NCBI GenBank assembly: GCA_029959085.1
Contig: JARWIR010000017.1
Coordinates: forward strand, 20,697,507-20,761,506
Reading direction: 5' to 3'
Source of the DNA: Nemophila menziesii
Lineage: Eukaryota > Streptophyta > Magnoliopsida > Boraginales > Hydrophyllaceae
Length of the DNA: 64,000 bases
A model generated the notes under the pieces. That model was not told the DNA's origin, ran no database searches, and saw only the letters and a list, made by a program, of their open reading frames with translations. Shown one piece after another: positions 1-10,740 of this stretch; position 1 is the first letter of the stretch; each line of letters begins with the position of its first letter. The position numbers and the translations under genes are program-made.

Positions 1-1310
1 GTATTAGATTTCTTTTATTTTCATTTATTTATTATGAACTAAACCTCTTTTACTTGAGGCTTGCAATTGGTATGAACCTAATTAATTATTCTCTATGTTA
101 TTTGGATTCGGGATATTTATATTGAAATGAATTGAGGTTTATTTTTCCATTGGTTATATATCTATGCTTGTTGCCAATTCATTACTTGATCACATGTTGG
201 GTAGTAATAGACTTTTGGCTTACACCCAGGAGGGGTCGAATATCGGAACTAGTATATAAGCATCTATTGTGCTGTAGTGAATCAGGAGGTCTTGCCTAGC
301 TAGATAGTCAATAGACTTAGAATTATTATGCCAAGCCATTGCATATGGCGTCCTTACCCAAGTCCCTTAGTAGTGTTGAGATTGCCTTCTAAGCTACCGA
401 CATGAGTTAGGAGGACTTTTGAATCTCGAATAATGTGAAAAGCCCAATTCTCCCTTATATCGAATCACGATTAAATAGTTGATTATGAGGATTTCCCTCA
501 ATAATAAAGTATATCTCTCATCCTTTATTATCTTTTAGATTTTTGTTTGTTTGTCTTCAAGTTAATCATTTATATTATTTGCAATTTTAACCCTTTTTTT
601 AAAAATAAAACATATATTACATTGTTTATATATTTATGCTTGTTGCCTATTCATTCCTCGGTCACGTGTTGGGTAGTAATAGACTTTTGGCTTACACCCG
701 GGAGAGGGTCAAATTTCGGAACTAGTATATAAGCGTCTATTGTGCGGTAGTGAAACGGGAGGTCTTGCCTAGCTAGATAGTAAATGGGGTTAGGATTATT
801 ATGTCAAGCCATTGCGTATGGCGTCCTTACCCATGTCCCCTAGTAGTGTTGAGGTTGCCTTCTAAGCCACTGACATGAGTTAGAAGGACTTTTGAATCTC
901 GGATAATGTGAAAAGCCAAATTCGCCCTTATATCGAATAACGATTAAATAGTTGATTAGGAGGATTGCTCTCAAATATCAAGTATACCTCTCATACTTTA
1001 TTATCTTTTAGATTTTTGTTTGTTTGTCTTCTAGATAATCATTTATATAATTTACAATTTTAACCATTTCTATGAAAACAAACAAATATTACATCATATT
1101 ATTATCATTTATTTAGCAACTCTACATTATTTTACTTATAGGACACATTTATCTCAAATTTGATAGTCACTGTGGAGACGTTAACACCACACTTATCAAA
1201 TTATTACTTGTCAACGACACGTACACTTGCAAGGAGTCACTTTCCCTTGGCATCGATTTGTTTATCATGCCTTGGGAAATGAACAATATACACCCTATAA
1301 ATTGATTTCA
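1..1310 (+). repeat. Gypsy LTR-like relic with a 472-bp tandem duplication
   Basis: Two imperfect direct copies lie at about 153-560 and 625-1030. The shared run gtagtaatagacttttggct begins at 201 and again at 673, giving an offset of 472 bp. Both copies continue through the same order of short motifs (gtcttgcctagctagatag, then gcgtccttaccca). The stretch near 1165-1245 holds gacacgtacacttgcaagg, which resembles the 3' parts of plant Gypsy LTRs as I know them. No open frame longer than about 60 codons is convincing. I read this as the decayed 3' part of a Gypsy LTR in which one segment was duplicated. The class is inferred; the duplication is seen directly. Confidence 0.4.
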
Positions 1311-2905
1311 TGATATTATATTAATTTGGGATTTTAGATTTGAATGAATATGTGATTGATGTCTCCCATTTGTGATGATTTAATATTAAGTGGAGACATC
1401 ATTTCTAGTGTTTTAGAAGTTTAAATACTTGATTTTCTCATGATATATTGCACTTTCCTATTTCTTGTCTTGATTTAATGAATTATTATTTTTAGAGCAT
1501 ATTGGGTTTAAATATTTATTTAGTGTGAAGCTTTAAAGATATATATGGAGATTATTTAGATGCCAAGTCAATTCTAAGAGATAAAGGAAAGAAGATATAC
1601 ATGGAAATTGGAGAAAAGAAAGGAAACACTAGGATATGGAAAGATAAAGTTGCCAAATAAATATGAATTCCAGCACCCACGACCACAAAAGGGTTCATAA
1701 CTCAAGATTGGCTAGGAATTTGGAAGAATGGTCTGAAGCAAAGTTAAAGAGCTTTCCGAGACGATCAGTTTCGACTATTGGAACACATCAAACAGATAAG
1801 TATTGAAGCAGTTACGACCAAAACAAAACAGTGGCAGATTATTATCTTTTCTATATTTTAGGGTTACAAATTTGAGTTGGGCTTGGAGTCCAAGTTACTT
1901 GTCTTCCACTCCAAGAAAACGAATTAGGTCTTCTAAACACCTATAATACACCCTTATAACTCTTGTAAATAATCCTTGCCTCACATAAATTAGCCCTTAG
2001 GTTTATTATCATTAGAGTTATTGTAGAGAGTAAGATGAAGTCTTTTAATCAATCTTTTAGTTTATTTACTTCAGGTATGAACTAATTATCCCATAGCTTG
2101 GATTTTGCATTATGTATAATCTATGAATTCTATTTTCTTTCCATCTAAGTTTCTTTGGGAATTATATGTTTTAATTTGATATTAGCTGCTTACCCATATA
2201 TTTGTTTATGTGTTTTGAATCATTGTCTGTCCTAAACTTGATCACTTTAGGCTTTCTTAATAGTAGTTAGATGGTCGCCCGGAAGGGGTGTCTAATTATT
2301 GAAACACCACATAACGTCTAGTGTCCGATATTGGTCCTGACAACACCGATTCTAACTAGATAGTCATTAGGGTTTGTTTTAATCACCATATCACCATTTG
2401 AAGGAATTGTATTGCTTAGGGCCTTGGTAGCGCTTGATAACCCTAAGTTTAGACTGCCTCGTGGTTGTGTCGTAGCCCCCTTAGTCGCTCTCAAGGTCTA
2501 AGGTATGGGAATTTAGAATCCTGACTAAGTATTTAAGAGCTATTATCTCCCTTATTAACTAGAATTTGATAGAAAGAATTCGAAGGATTAGTGCATACTA
2601 GCAAAGCTAAGCTATATCTCTCATCTCATATTCTTCGTATTTATTTTATTGTCTTTACTTTTATTTAGTTTAATTAATCATCTCTCAATTTATTCATCTT
2701 TATTTTCCGTCTTTTAATTAATTAATTGCTACTCCTAATTATTGCTCATTCGTATAGCACACTGAGTCCCTGAGAACGAATCTAACTTATCATTAAAACT
2801 TGCATACGTCCTGTAATACTTGCAGTACCGTGCTAGTCTAGGGTGAATTGTGCATCGTTTATCTATCTTTTATTATATTATTTTATCACACCCTAGGCAA
2901 CACCA
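1311..2905 (+). repeat. Decayed Gypsy (Athila/Tat-like) LTR
   Basis: This sequence lies immediately upstream of a Gypsy-type primer binding site at 2912, so at least its right part should be a 5' LTR. Its 2250-2850 portion recurs in reverse complement at about 48190-48790: the block ggaaggggtgtctaattatt occurs at about 2281 here and inverted near 48720, and the block tccctgagaacgaat at about 2766 matches an inverted copy near 48270. The left LTR boundary cannot be fixed because no second LTR of the same insertion is in the window. The right boundary is near 2900, after ccctaggcaaca. No gene is seen inside. Confidence 0.5.
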
Positions 2906-2911
2906 AGTTTT

Positions 2912-2929
2912 TGGCGCCGCTGCCGGGGA
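2912..2929 (+). other. Retrotransposon primer binding site (tRNA-Asp type)
   Basis: The sequence tggcgccgctgccgggga matches the plant Gypsy primer binding site TGGCGCCGTTGCCGGGGA, complementary to the 3' end of tRNA-Asp, with one mismatch. That site is typical of Athila-type elements. It fixes the orientation (plus) and the class of the LTR to its left. Confidence 0.75.
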
Positions 2930-3029
2930 CTTGTGTCTCGTTAGCGTGTGGGTTATCTATTTCGAGTAGTAGTTTTTAGTTAAATTTTTATTTTTCAGTT
3001 TATGTTTTTATTTTTCCAGATTTACGCTT

Positions 3030-3345
3030 GTGGTTTGCTTTAGTCTTTTTCAGGTTTCAACAGTGTTTCATCTTTGGCCTCCTCTACCGGAGCCCGAAAG
3101 GAGCTTCACAGCTTATAACAGACGTATCCGAGAAGAAAGAGCCTTAAGAAGAGCTATGGCAGAACAACAAGATCCAGTAGATCCGAAAATACTTGGTCCA
3201 TTAGGACATATACCACCACCAGGTAGGAGATAACAGAAATAACAACAATAATCAGAACAAAATTGAGCAAGACCTCCCAAGCTTGGGAGCACCGTTTCAT
3301 GTTTTTAACCATTATCGTTCTCCAGAGATCCTAAATATCAAATGA
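3030..3345 (+). pseudogene. Remnant of Gypsy gag N-terminus
   Basis: About 100-240 bp downstream of the primer binding site a short frame (3030-3233) contains an Arg/Glu-rich stretch followed by MAEQQDPVDPKILGP with its ATG at 3156. This is the place and composition expected for the start of an Athila-type gag. It stops at 3231-3233, and weakly gag-like codons continue with stops to about 3345, after which the sequence turns AT-rich and unrelated. No pol domains follow, so the internal region has been almost entirely deleted. This is not a functional gene. Confidence 0.45.
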
Positions 3346-4188
3346 TAGACGTAAATATTAATTTGTTTTCTCCAAATATATCAATTTTTTATTTTTTTTG
3401 ATTCTTTTACAATTAGTTATGATAATTTTAAAAAAAATTCACAGATGCACACGTGTGTATTAGTTTTTATTTTGTTTTTTTATAATAATTATTTATAAGG
3501 GTATTTTGAATTGAGACTGTATTTTATAAATAATTTTATTTTAAGTATTTTTTTATTAATAGTTTTTTAATAATTTTTTTTTTATTATTGTCTCAGTTTA
3601 TATTTGTAAGACATGGAGTTGGTATAAAAATAAGCAAAAAGAATGATGACGAAAAATTAAATAAAACTATTAACCAGTCGAGAAAGATCAAAGATAAATT
3701 TTTTAAAAGTTAAAAAGTTAAATTTGATTTTTATTTCAAAGTTTATTATTTCGTTGGGGTTTCAAATTTGAGTAGAGAAAATAGCGCCGCCAGCTAACGG
3801 GGTCCATCTGATTTATAATTGGGTTCGTTTTCTTTAATTGAGTTCATATGGGTCTCGTGCATCAGCGGTAAGGATCTTCAAAGCCTACACAACCTGTACT
3901 TTTAATTCCCTATTGGGCCCATAACGTGACTATTTTAAACGAAGTATTTTTTTTTTAACAAATACATAATATATTAACATACAAAAATAAATTTTCTATA
4001 GAGAAGAGTATGGTGGGGAGATAAAAAATAAAAAAACAACCAACAAAATAAAGGAGAGAAAAATAAGGTTATGATATATCTAATGTTAATACTCATAATA
4101 AAATTCATCCATTTGATTTTTTTCTGAAAGAAAAGCTACAAAATTAGTTGGATCGATTAAAAATCTAGTAATAATTAGGAGAAACATC
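3346..4188. other. AT-rich spacer, no gene seen
   Basis: Long T and A runs with no frame or recognised motif. It ends at the target duplication of the hAT element at 4189. Confidence 0.6.
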
Positions 4189-4394
4189 ATTATGAATAGG
4201 ACTGCACAGGCTTGACCCAAACCCGCCCAACCGAAAAAACCGACCCAAAATCGGCCCGAAAAAACCCAAACCGAGCCCCACCCGAACCCATTGGGCTAAA
4301 AAAATAAATTATTTGGGTATTGGGCCGGTTGGTGGGTTTGGCTTTGCCAAACCCGCGGTTAACCGAACCCGACCCGCTCCCAACATTTTTTTAT

Positions 4395-4397
<3 letters not shown>

Positions 4398-4445
<48 letters not shown>
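4398..4445. repeat. (TA)n microsatellite
   Basis: About 24 uninterrupted TA units inside the 5' untranslated region of the hAT element. Small open frames across it are artefacts of the dinucleotide repeat. Confidence 0.95.
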
Positions 4446-4448
<3 letters not shown>

Positions 4449-4840
4449 AAACAAAGTAAGATAAAACAAAGGAAAGAGGGAGGAGGCGTATTCCTTATGC
4501 GTTTTCTCATTTGACCCTTTTGTTCTGCCCTTTCGTTACGCGAATAGTTCACCTCTCTCTTCTCTCACCCATCTCACATCATCCTCTCTCCTTCTTTCGC
4601 TCGAAAACCCTACTCCATAGCCCTGCGTTTCTCCTTCCCCGTCTAATCTCGCCGGCGTTTTGAGCGATATTATACACCGCATTAATACCTTCTCACCTAT
4701 TTTTGTGGGTTGCATTTATTGCTCTGATAAAGCTCGTCCTTTGGGTTCTGGGTTTAATCATCTAACCATGGTTAGAGATCTAGACCGTGGGTAACGGCGA
4801 TGGGTTATTGTCCATTAAAATACCCTTTTGAAACCCTAAG

Positions 4841-5328
4841 GTGCGTGTTTGGCTTTTCTGTAATTCCGATTGAATTTTAGTTGATTGTTTGTGTAAATCT
4901 TATGATTTAGAAACAAATAATTGTTTAATTGAATGATTTGCACTAGATAATTGATATTGGCTAATAGATTGTTTATTTTGTGAATTGCATGGTCTCGCTA
5001 TTGTTCAATACTTCAATTGGTGTGGGTGTTTGTCTTGTTCTTTCTTTGTTAATCAAACTAAAGGTATTTTCTAATCTTTCTTGGTTACATTTTAATGTTG
5101 TGTATTGTATATTGGCTAATAGATTGTTCCCTTTGGTTTTCTGGCATGATTCGCAACTGTTGTTAACTTTAATGGACCTTTTCTGGATTTTATTGTTCAA
5201 AGCTTGATTTGTATCTCCATTTACAATTTACAGGTATGAATTCAAATTTCTATTAAATATTTTTCATTTCAAAGCTTGATTTGTGTAAATGATAATCAAA
5301 TAACTCTTGAATTTTATGTTTTTTGCAG
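4841..5328 (+). other. Probable 5' UTR intron of the hAT transposase gene
   Basis: A C/T-rich leader (about 4500-4840, typical of plant 5' UTRs) ends in accctaag followed by GTGCGT at 4841. A T-rich tract ending TTTTTTGCAG at 5328 lies just four bases before the transposase ATG. Donor and acceptor are inferred from consensus. An alternative acceptor, TTTACAG, lies near 5233. Confidence 0.5.
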
Positions 5329-5332
5329 ATAA

Positions 5333-7375
5333 ATGGAGAATGAAAATGAGGTTATTGATATTACAACATCAACACCAACCCCTGAGGGTAGTTCTCTTAC
5401 CCAAACCCATCCTCCCCCCTCTAGTAACAAACCCCCAGATGCTAAGAAGCCTAAGAAAATAATAGACAATTGTTGGACAGTTTTTGAACCCATTTTCGAT
5501 GAGTCAAATAAAAGAAGAGGCAAATGCAAATACTGTCCCACAACTTATGCTGCTGATTCAAAGATACATGGTACTACAAATATGTTAAACCATATAAATC
5601 ATAGGAGGTGTAAGAATTATCCATTCTACCCCCCTGTAGAAGAGGGACAAAGTCAGTTGATGTTTAAAAGAGAGGAAGATGGTGGGGGTGTGGTGCCATA
5701 CACATTTTCAGTGGAAGCTTGTACTAAAGCTTTAGCTGAGATGGTTATTATTGATGAATTATCCTTCAGATTTGTGGAGGGCATTGGATTTAAGAGGTTT
5801 TGTAATGTAATGCAACCCAAATTTGTTAAAATACCTTCTCGAATGACTATTATGAGGAGGTGTATGTCCATTTACGAGGAAGAAAAGGCTAAGTTTAAGA
5901 AATTGATGAAAGGTTTAAGGATAAGTATGAGAACTGATACTTGGACTTCAAATCAAAATCTCAACTACATGTGTTTAACTGCTCATTTTATTGATGATCA
6001 GTGGAAGTTACAAAAGAGGATTATTGGATTTTGTATGGTGGAGGATCACAAAGGTGAAACTATTGGGAAATATGTGGAATCTATTCTTAAAGAGTGGGAG
6101 TTGGACTCTTATTTGTGTTTAACAGTGGATAATGCTTCTTCTAATACAGTTACTATAAAGTATTTGGTGAAATCAGATGGTCATAAACCTAAGGCTATTT
6201 TAAATCATGAGTTCTTACATGTTAGGTGTTGTGCGCATATCTTAAATTTAATTGTGCGAGAAGGTATGATAGAATTGGATTCTTCTATTAAGAATATAAG
6301 GGAGGCTGTTAGATATGTTAGATCTTCTCCAGCTCGCGCTCTTACATTTAAAGAGGCAATGATTACTAGTTCTATTGAGTCAAAGGCGCTTTTGTGCCTT
6401 GATGTTGCTACGCGCTGGAATTCCACTTATAAAATGCTTGAAAGTGCTATGAAGTTTGAAACTGTGTTTACTACAATGAAAGATCATGATGACAACTACA
6501 AGTTGTTCTTTGTCGAGGACACTGATAGACCACCTCCTAATTTTGTTGATTGGCAAAATGCAGCATCTTTTGTAGAGTTTCTGAGGTTATTTTATAACTC
6601 TACTAAAAAATTCAGTGGTACACTTTTTGTAACTACAAACCTATTCTTTGATGAAATAGTTATAATTTGGGAAAAGATTGAGGAGTTATGTAAATCAGAT
6701 GATGAAGTCTTGAAAGAAATGGCTGAGAAAATGAAAGCAAAGTTTCAGAAATATTGGGGGATTAAGAGTATTAACATACTCTTGTATGTTGCAGTAGTTT
6801 TGGATCCTAGAAAAAAAATGCAGTATCTCACATGTTACTTTAATTTTATGTATACCCCAAGTGAATCAACTGATTTGCTTGTAAGAGTGAAAGATGTAAT
6901 GGACAGATTGTTTTCTCAATATTCAAAAGCAGCTGCTCCTACTTCTAGTAGTGGAGTGGCTGCTAGTTCTCAATCAACTGTTTTGGGTGGCAGATTTCAA
7001 TCATTTATGAAAGAAAAACAAGTAGCTAAAGGTAATGAACTTCAAAGGTATTTAAATGAAGAAGTTGAGGAGATGACTACTGATTTTGACATTCTTCTTT
7101 GGTGGAAAAATAATGCATCTAGATTCAAATACTTATCTGAAATGGCTAAACATATTTTAGCCATACCTGTGTCCACAGTAGCCTCTGAATCTGCCTTTAG
7201 TACAAGTGGAAGGGTGCTTGATCAGTTTAGAAGCTCCCTTTCACCAAAAACTGTTGAGGCACTGATTTGCACTCAAAATTGGTTGAAAACAACTCTTCCA
7301 ATTAATCTTACATCATCTAAGATGTTAGTGGAAGATCTGGAGGCTGAATTAGGTAACTACTTTATGAATTCTTAG
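5333..7375 (+). CDS. hAT transposase with BED zinc finger (ZBED/RICESLEEPER type)
   Basis: A 680-aa frame, within the usual 600-750 aa range of plant hAT transposases. It catalyses cut-and-paste transposition of its own element in the nucleus. Domains in order: a Ser/Thr/Pro-rich head (1-40); a BED zinc finger (about 45-95) with WTVFEPIF, ligands C65 and C68 and His/Cys ligands among H87, H90 and C93; the RNase-H-like core with D202 in TDTWTS, D266 in TVDNASSN and the RCCAHILNLIV motif at 298-308; the RWNSTYKML segment; and the C-terminal hAT dimerisation domain (about 586-652) with ILLWW, E619 in ASESAFS and LSPKTVEALICTQNWL. The three acidic catalytic positions are therefore present. The ATG follows a probable intron acceptor. 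Splicing 7353-7446 out would replace the last residues and end at 7505 (692 aa). No frameshift or internal stop is seen. Confidence 0.93.
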   Translation: MENENEVIDITTSTPTPEGSSLTQTHPPPSSNKPPDAKKPKKIIDNCWTVFEPIFDESNKRRGKCKYCPTTYAADSKIHGTTNMLNHINHRRCKNYPFYPPVEEGQSQLMFKREEDGGGVVPYTFSVEACTKALAEMVIIDELSFRFVEGIGFKRFCNVMQPKFVKIPSRMTIMRRCMSIYEEEKAKFKKLMKGLRISMRTDTWTSNQNLNYMCLTAHFIDDQWKLQKRIIGFCMVEDHKGETIGKYVESILKEWELDSYLCLTVDNASSNTVTIKYLVKSDGHKPKAILNHEFLHVRCCAHILNLIVREGMIELDSSIKNIREAVRYVRSSPARALTFKEAMITSSIESKALLCLDVATRWNSTYKMLESAMKFETVFTTMKDHDDNYKLFFVEDTDRPPPNFVDWQNAASFVEFLRLFYNSTKKFSGTLFVTTNLFFDEIVIIWEKIEELCKSDDEVLKEMAEKMKAKFQKYWGIKSINILLYVAVVLDPRKKMQYLTCYFNFMYTPSESTDLLVRVKDVMDRLFSQYSKAAAPTSSSGVAASSQSTVLGGRFQSFMKEKQVAKGNELQRYLNEEVEEMTTDFDILLWWKNNASRFKYLSEMAKHILAIPVSTVASESAFSTSGRVLDQFRSSLSPKTVEALICTQNWLKTTLPINLTSSKMLVEDLEAELGNYFMNS

Positions 7376-7446
7376 TTTTTAACTTTTGTTGACTATTTAA
7401 TTATACATACTAATCAATCTTTTGTTGTTTTTTTGACATTTGGCAG
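7353..7446 (+). other. Possible 3' intron giving an alternative transposase C-terminus
   Basis: The coding sequence reads gaattag|GTAACT at 7353, and TTTGGCAG ends at 7446. Joining these keeps the frame and adds GYFGLDELSESSQDSTLTS before a stop at 7503-7505. Without splicing the frame stops at 7375. The in-phase continuation is suggestive, not proof. Confidence 0.4.
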
Positions 7447-8354
7447 GTTATTTTGGCTTAGACGAGTTAAGTGAGTCCTCGCAAGACTCAACTTTAACAA
7501 GTTAGAAACCAATAACCTAAGGTATATAGCTGAATTCTTATAACTTACAAGTTAACATTGTTATTCATTTCACTTTTGTATGCATCTCCCAATTAATTTG
7601 ACCTAACTACAATGGTTAAGTTAAGGTTAATGAATGAGTAAATAGGAGTTGAATAATTGGTTGAGTTGGCAACAAGTGACTTGATTATTGTTTCTTGTAA
7701 GTTTTTTGATAAGTCCCTTGTCCCTAAACATGTCCCTAAGGTTTTAATGCCAATGAAGATTACAAAATCTGAGGCAATAATTGTAGCCAATGATGAGACT
7801 CCTTCTGAGGCTCAAACAATCTGACTTCATTCTTCTATCCAGTTTTTGGAAATTTGCAGGTTATTTTGGAGTTGGAAGGTGGTTTTTGGAGTCTTTTTGG
7901 ACAGATTTTGGATTCACAACAACATTTGCACCCAAGGTTGTACAAACTGTTGATTTTGCACAAGTTATGGTTACAATATGTCAATCTGTGATGATTTTTG
8001 ATTTCCTTTTTGAGTTTCTAATTCTGTAATTCAGTTCAATGATATGTAATTTTGTAATTCAATTCAATGTGATGTAATTCAATTAATGAATTAGCTGAAT
8101 TATGTATGAAAAACTAAAAAAAAACAGTATCCTATGATTTATTTAAGTTGATGAATTTTTTTTAAGGTAATATCAGATGGTTTAGTTCACTCCCTCAATT
8201 ACCCGAAACCGACCCAAACCCAGCCCAACCCGATGATTTCAATTAAAAAAAATGGTTATTGGGTTTAATAAACTAAAAACCGAGAATTGAGTTTGGGTAT
8301 TGGGTTTACCCCTACGGGTCGGTTAACTGACCCGTGTGCTGCCCTAATTATGAA

Positions 8355-9260
8355 CACCAAAAAAGTTAGTCAATCAAGTCGAAATCCTCGAATTACATTG
8401 ATGTCATCACATATCTTCTCAAAGTACCATTAAAAACAATGGCAATAGTTTGTTGTCCTGAAAATTCAGGAAGTATAACGTAGATGAAGAGGTGGCAAAG
8501 AAAAAAATTCACCCGCCATCTTATTATCAACAAAAGGAGACTACAATACAATCACACACAATAAGAGATTGAGAGGCAACTTAGGAAGTATCTTAATAGG
8601 ATTTGACCATTGCCTCTTAATCAACCTTTTACGAAAAAAATCTATAAATTTTGCAATACTGGGCCACCACTACCAACAAATCTCGATAAAGTTGAGGTTC
8701 GCAAATGATTTTTCCCATCAGAATACTGAAATACAAGATTTCCACTCCAACAAATGATGAATTCCACCATGAAAATCAAACGAGTGACATTTTGTATTAC
8801 TATTCCTTAGTTTAGCATATGATTAGAGGTTATCCATTGGGACTTCATCAAAGATCTATGTTTCAAGATTATGGTTGATCCAGTATGTTATATCTTTATA
8901 TGTTGGTTGTGCTCTTCACAAAGATGATATTTGTACCAGAGACACGGTAAAAGAAATTGACCAGGCCAATAATATGGATATATGCACTAAAAAAGTGTAA
9001 ATGATACCTTGATTAAATGGGTATCCCAATCGAGAGGAAATACTCCAAAGATTCAGGAGATAAACCACTAAATAATGTTTGGAAGGCCACACACGATCAC
9101 GAAAAGGAGTTCAAGGTAAAACTCTTACCAAACCACCATTCTTTTAAACTCAAATAAATACGATTTGTAAGGACCTCCCCACACAAGATCATTACAAAAG
9201 TTACTCAAATAAATACCCTTCCATGTCATCACAAAATAAGATTCAAAACCATCCTTACCG
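8355..9260. other. Unrecognised AT-rich region, possibly decayed coding DNA
   Basis: No frame above about 62 codons and no motif I can name. Base composition is less extreme than the flanking spacers, and the minus strand has several stretches of 40-60 codons without stops, so an old decayed element or gene is possible. Nothing more can be supported. Confidence 0.4.
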
Positions 9261-9429
9261 AATGATATATACCACCCAAATTGATACCACCCAAATGTCA
9301 CCCAATGACGTGGCGTGAATTGGTTGGTTACAAATCTTTAATCAAATCAAGGAAATAAATGCATTAACAATTTTTAACCAATCAATTCACGCCACGTCAT
9401 TGGGTGACATTTGGGTGGTATATATCATT
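9261..9429. mobile_element. 169-bp foldback MITE, copy 1
   Basis: The two ends are long inverted repeats. The left arm runs from AATGATATATACCACCC through ccaatgacgtggcgtgaatt to about 9330. The right arm (about 9375-9429) is its near-perfect reverse complement, ending GGGTGGTATATATCATT. A second copy with the same ends and exactly the same length is at 35269-35437, and a partial one starts at 45323. No clear target duplication was found, so the superfamily is left open. Confidence 0.8.
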
Positions 9430-9761
9430 ACTCTATAAAAAACTATATTGTACGGGGAATGATAATCAAACCAGTTTTAATTGAAGCAACAACATGAGTA
9501 GGGAAACAAATGAAATGCTAACCCTTCTTCCACAACAATAACCGTTATTGTTAACTGACCATTAACCTGGAGGTAGATGGGTGTCCTAACGAATGGATTC
9601 TCTCCAAAGAATAGGAACAAAAATGTCTTCGCGAAGAATGAGGAACCATGCCTGAAAAAGGGAGTGAAAATTGGACTTGTTCTCAGCACTTGAAGTGTGA
9701 AAGTTCCAATCCTCATAGGGCCAAAAGTAAATACTAAAAAGTTCTTTATAAACAACGTCAG
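9430..9761. other. Spacer with short minus-strand frames, no gene recognised
   Basis: Two overlapping minus-strand frames of 81-92 codons cross this stretch (9477-9831). Their Phe-rich translation shows no motif I recognise. They may be remains of the same decayed unit as 8355-9260 and 10741-12500. Confidence 0.3.
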
Positions 9762-9764
9762 TAA

Positions 9765-10737
9765 GGGTGCGATTGGTACGCGGTAATGAATTTAGACAGG
9801 AATGGAATGTAGTTAGGAATATAATTACCATGGGACAAAAATAACTTTGTTAATCATAATACTATACTTGGTATGTCATGTGAATAGCCGTGGGAATACA
9901 TTAATTCATTCTAAATACATACTTGGTAAAATATTATATCTTTTCGGGATTAGGCATAAATTTTATAATCTTACAATACTCTTATAACAATCCATCCAAA
10001 TATATTAGAATTATTTTGTTAATTTCTACCACTAATTTATTTCATAGGTAAATAAATAGAGATCTTTGAATTTTTATTTTAAATGGAAAATATTTTTATA
10101 TTAATTTTAAAAGTTTTAATTCATTTGCATACTTTCATATTGAAAATTCATTGTTATATGAACAAAAATTATAATAATGACTTTTTCTTTCTTTTCTTTT
10201 GTTCGAGGAAATAAGAATTGAAAAATTTCAAAAATTTGTGTTAATTATATGAGAGCCCAACAAAAGATTCAAGCTTAATGTTAAGGATGAATTTCGTTAT
10301 AATAACTTTTAGTATATTAAAAAAAACCTTCTAGGTGCATTTGAGGTGAATCATTAAGAATTTATAATTATTATTATAACCTTAATAAAGAAAATTGATC
10401 GAATAAAATATTCATGAAATTGTGTTGAAAAATAAAATTATTTGCTAAAAAATTGTATCTAAGAAGACAAAAATATTTGAGATAAAAATTGCTATGTTAT
10501 TAAAATTGTCAAGGTTTTAAATTGATTTATTATAAATAAATTTCCATTCCTAATGCAATTGGAATGAGTTAATACCATAGGAGGTAGATGGAATGGATAT
10601 TACCATATATATATGGGATTTGATATCCTTTGGTAATATTTATCCTACTCTTTTTAACCTGTAACAAACATGAGATTAAAATTAACTAAGGATTAGTATT
10701 CCATTTCTAATTGTATTACTGCGTACCAATCGCACCC
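9765..10737. mobile_element. PIF/Harbinger-type non-autonomous element (973 bp)
   Basis: Terminal inverted repeats GGGTGCGATTGGTACGCGG (left) and the reverse complement of TGCGTACCAATCGCACCC (right) match except for one base. They are flanked by the trinucleotide TAA at 9762-9764 and 10738-10740. A 3-bp TAA/TTA duplication and ends beginning GGG are the hallmarks of PIF/Harbinger and its Tourist MITEs. The interior is AT-rich and holds no transposase frame, so the element must have been mobilised in trans. Confidence 0.85.
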
Positions 10738-10740
10738 TAA

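Larger units (their letters stand above)
4197..8346 (+). mobile_element. hAT DNA transposon, apparently complete (4150 bp)
   Basis: The element is bounded by a perfect 8-bp target duplication, ATTATGAA at 4189-4196 and again at 8347-8354, the length diagnostic of hAT transposition. The termini are inverted: TAGGACTGCAC at the left and GTGCTGCCCTA at the right, 9 of 11 positions matching. Both subterminal zones (4205-4385 and 8195-8335) are rich in short AACCC/GACCC and GGGTT/GGGTC motifs, the usual transposase binding architecture of plant hATs. Inside are an untranslated 5' region with a probable intron, a full-length transposase frame (5333-7375) and a 3' region. A perfect duplication and an uninterrupted frame argue for a fairly recent insertion. 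Confidence 0.92.

Noticed and set aside
4320..4514. Open frames through the TA repeats (also 49053-49272 and 52400-52588)
   Set aside because: Tyr-Ile repeats are produced by the dinucleotide run; there is no coding signal outside it.
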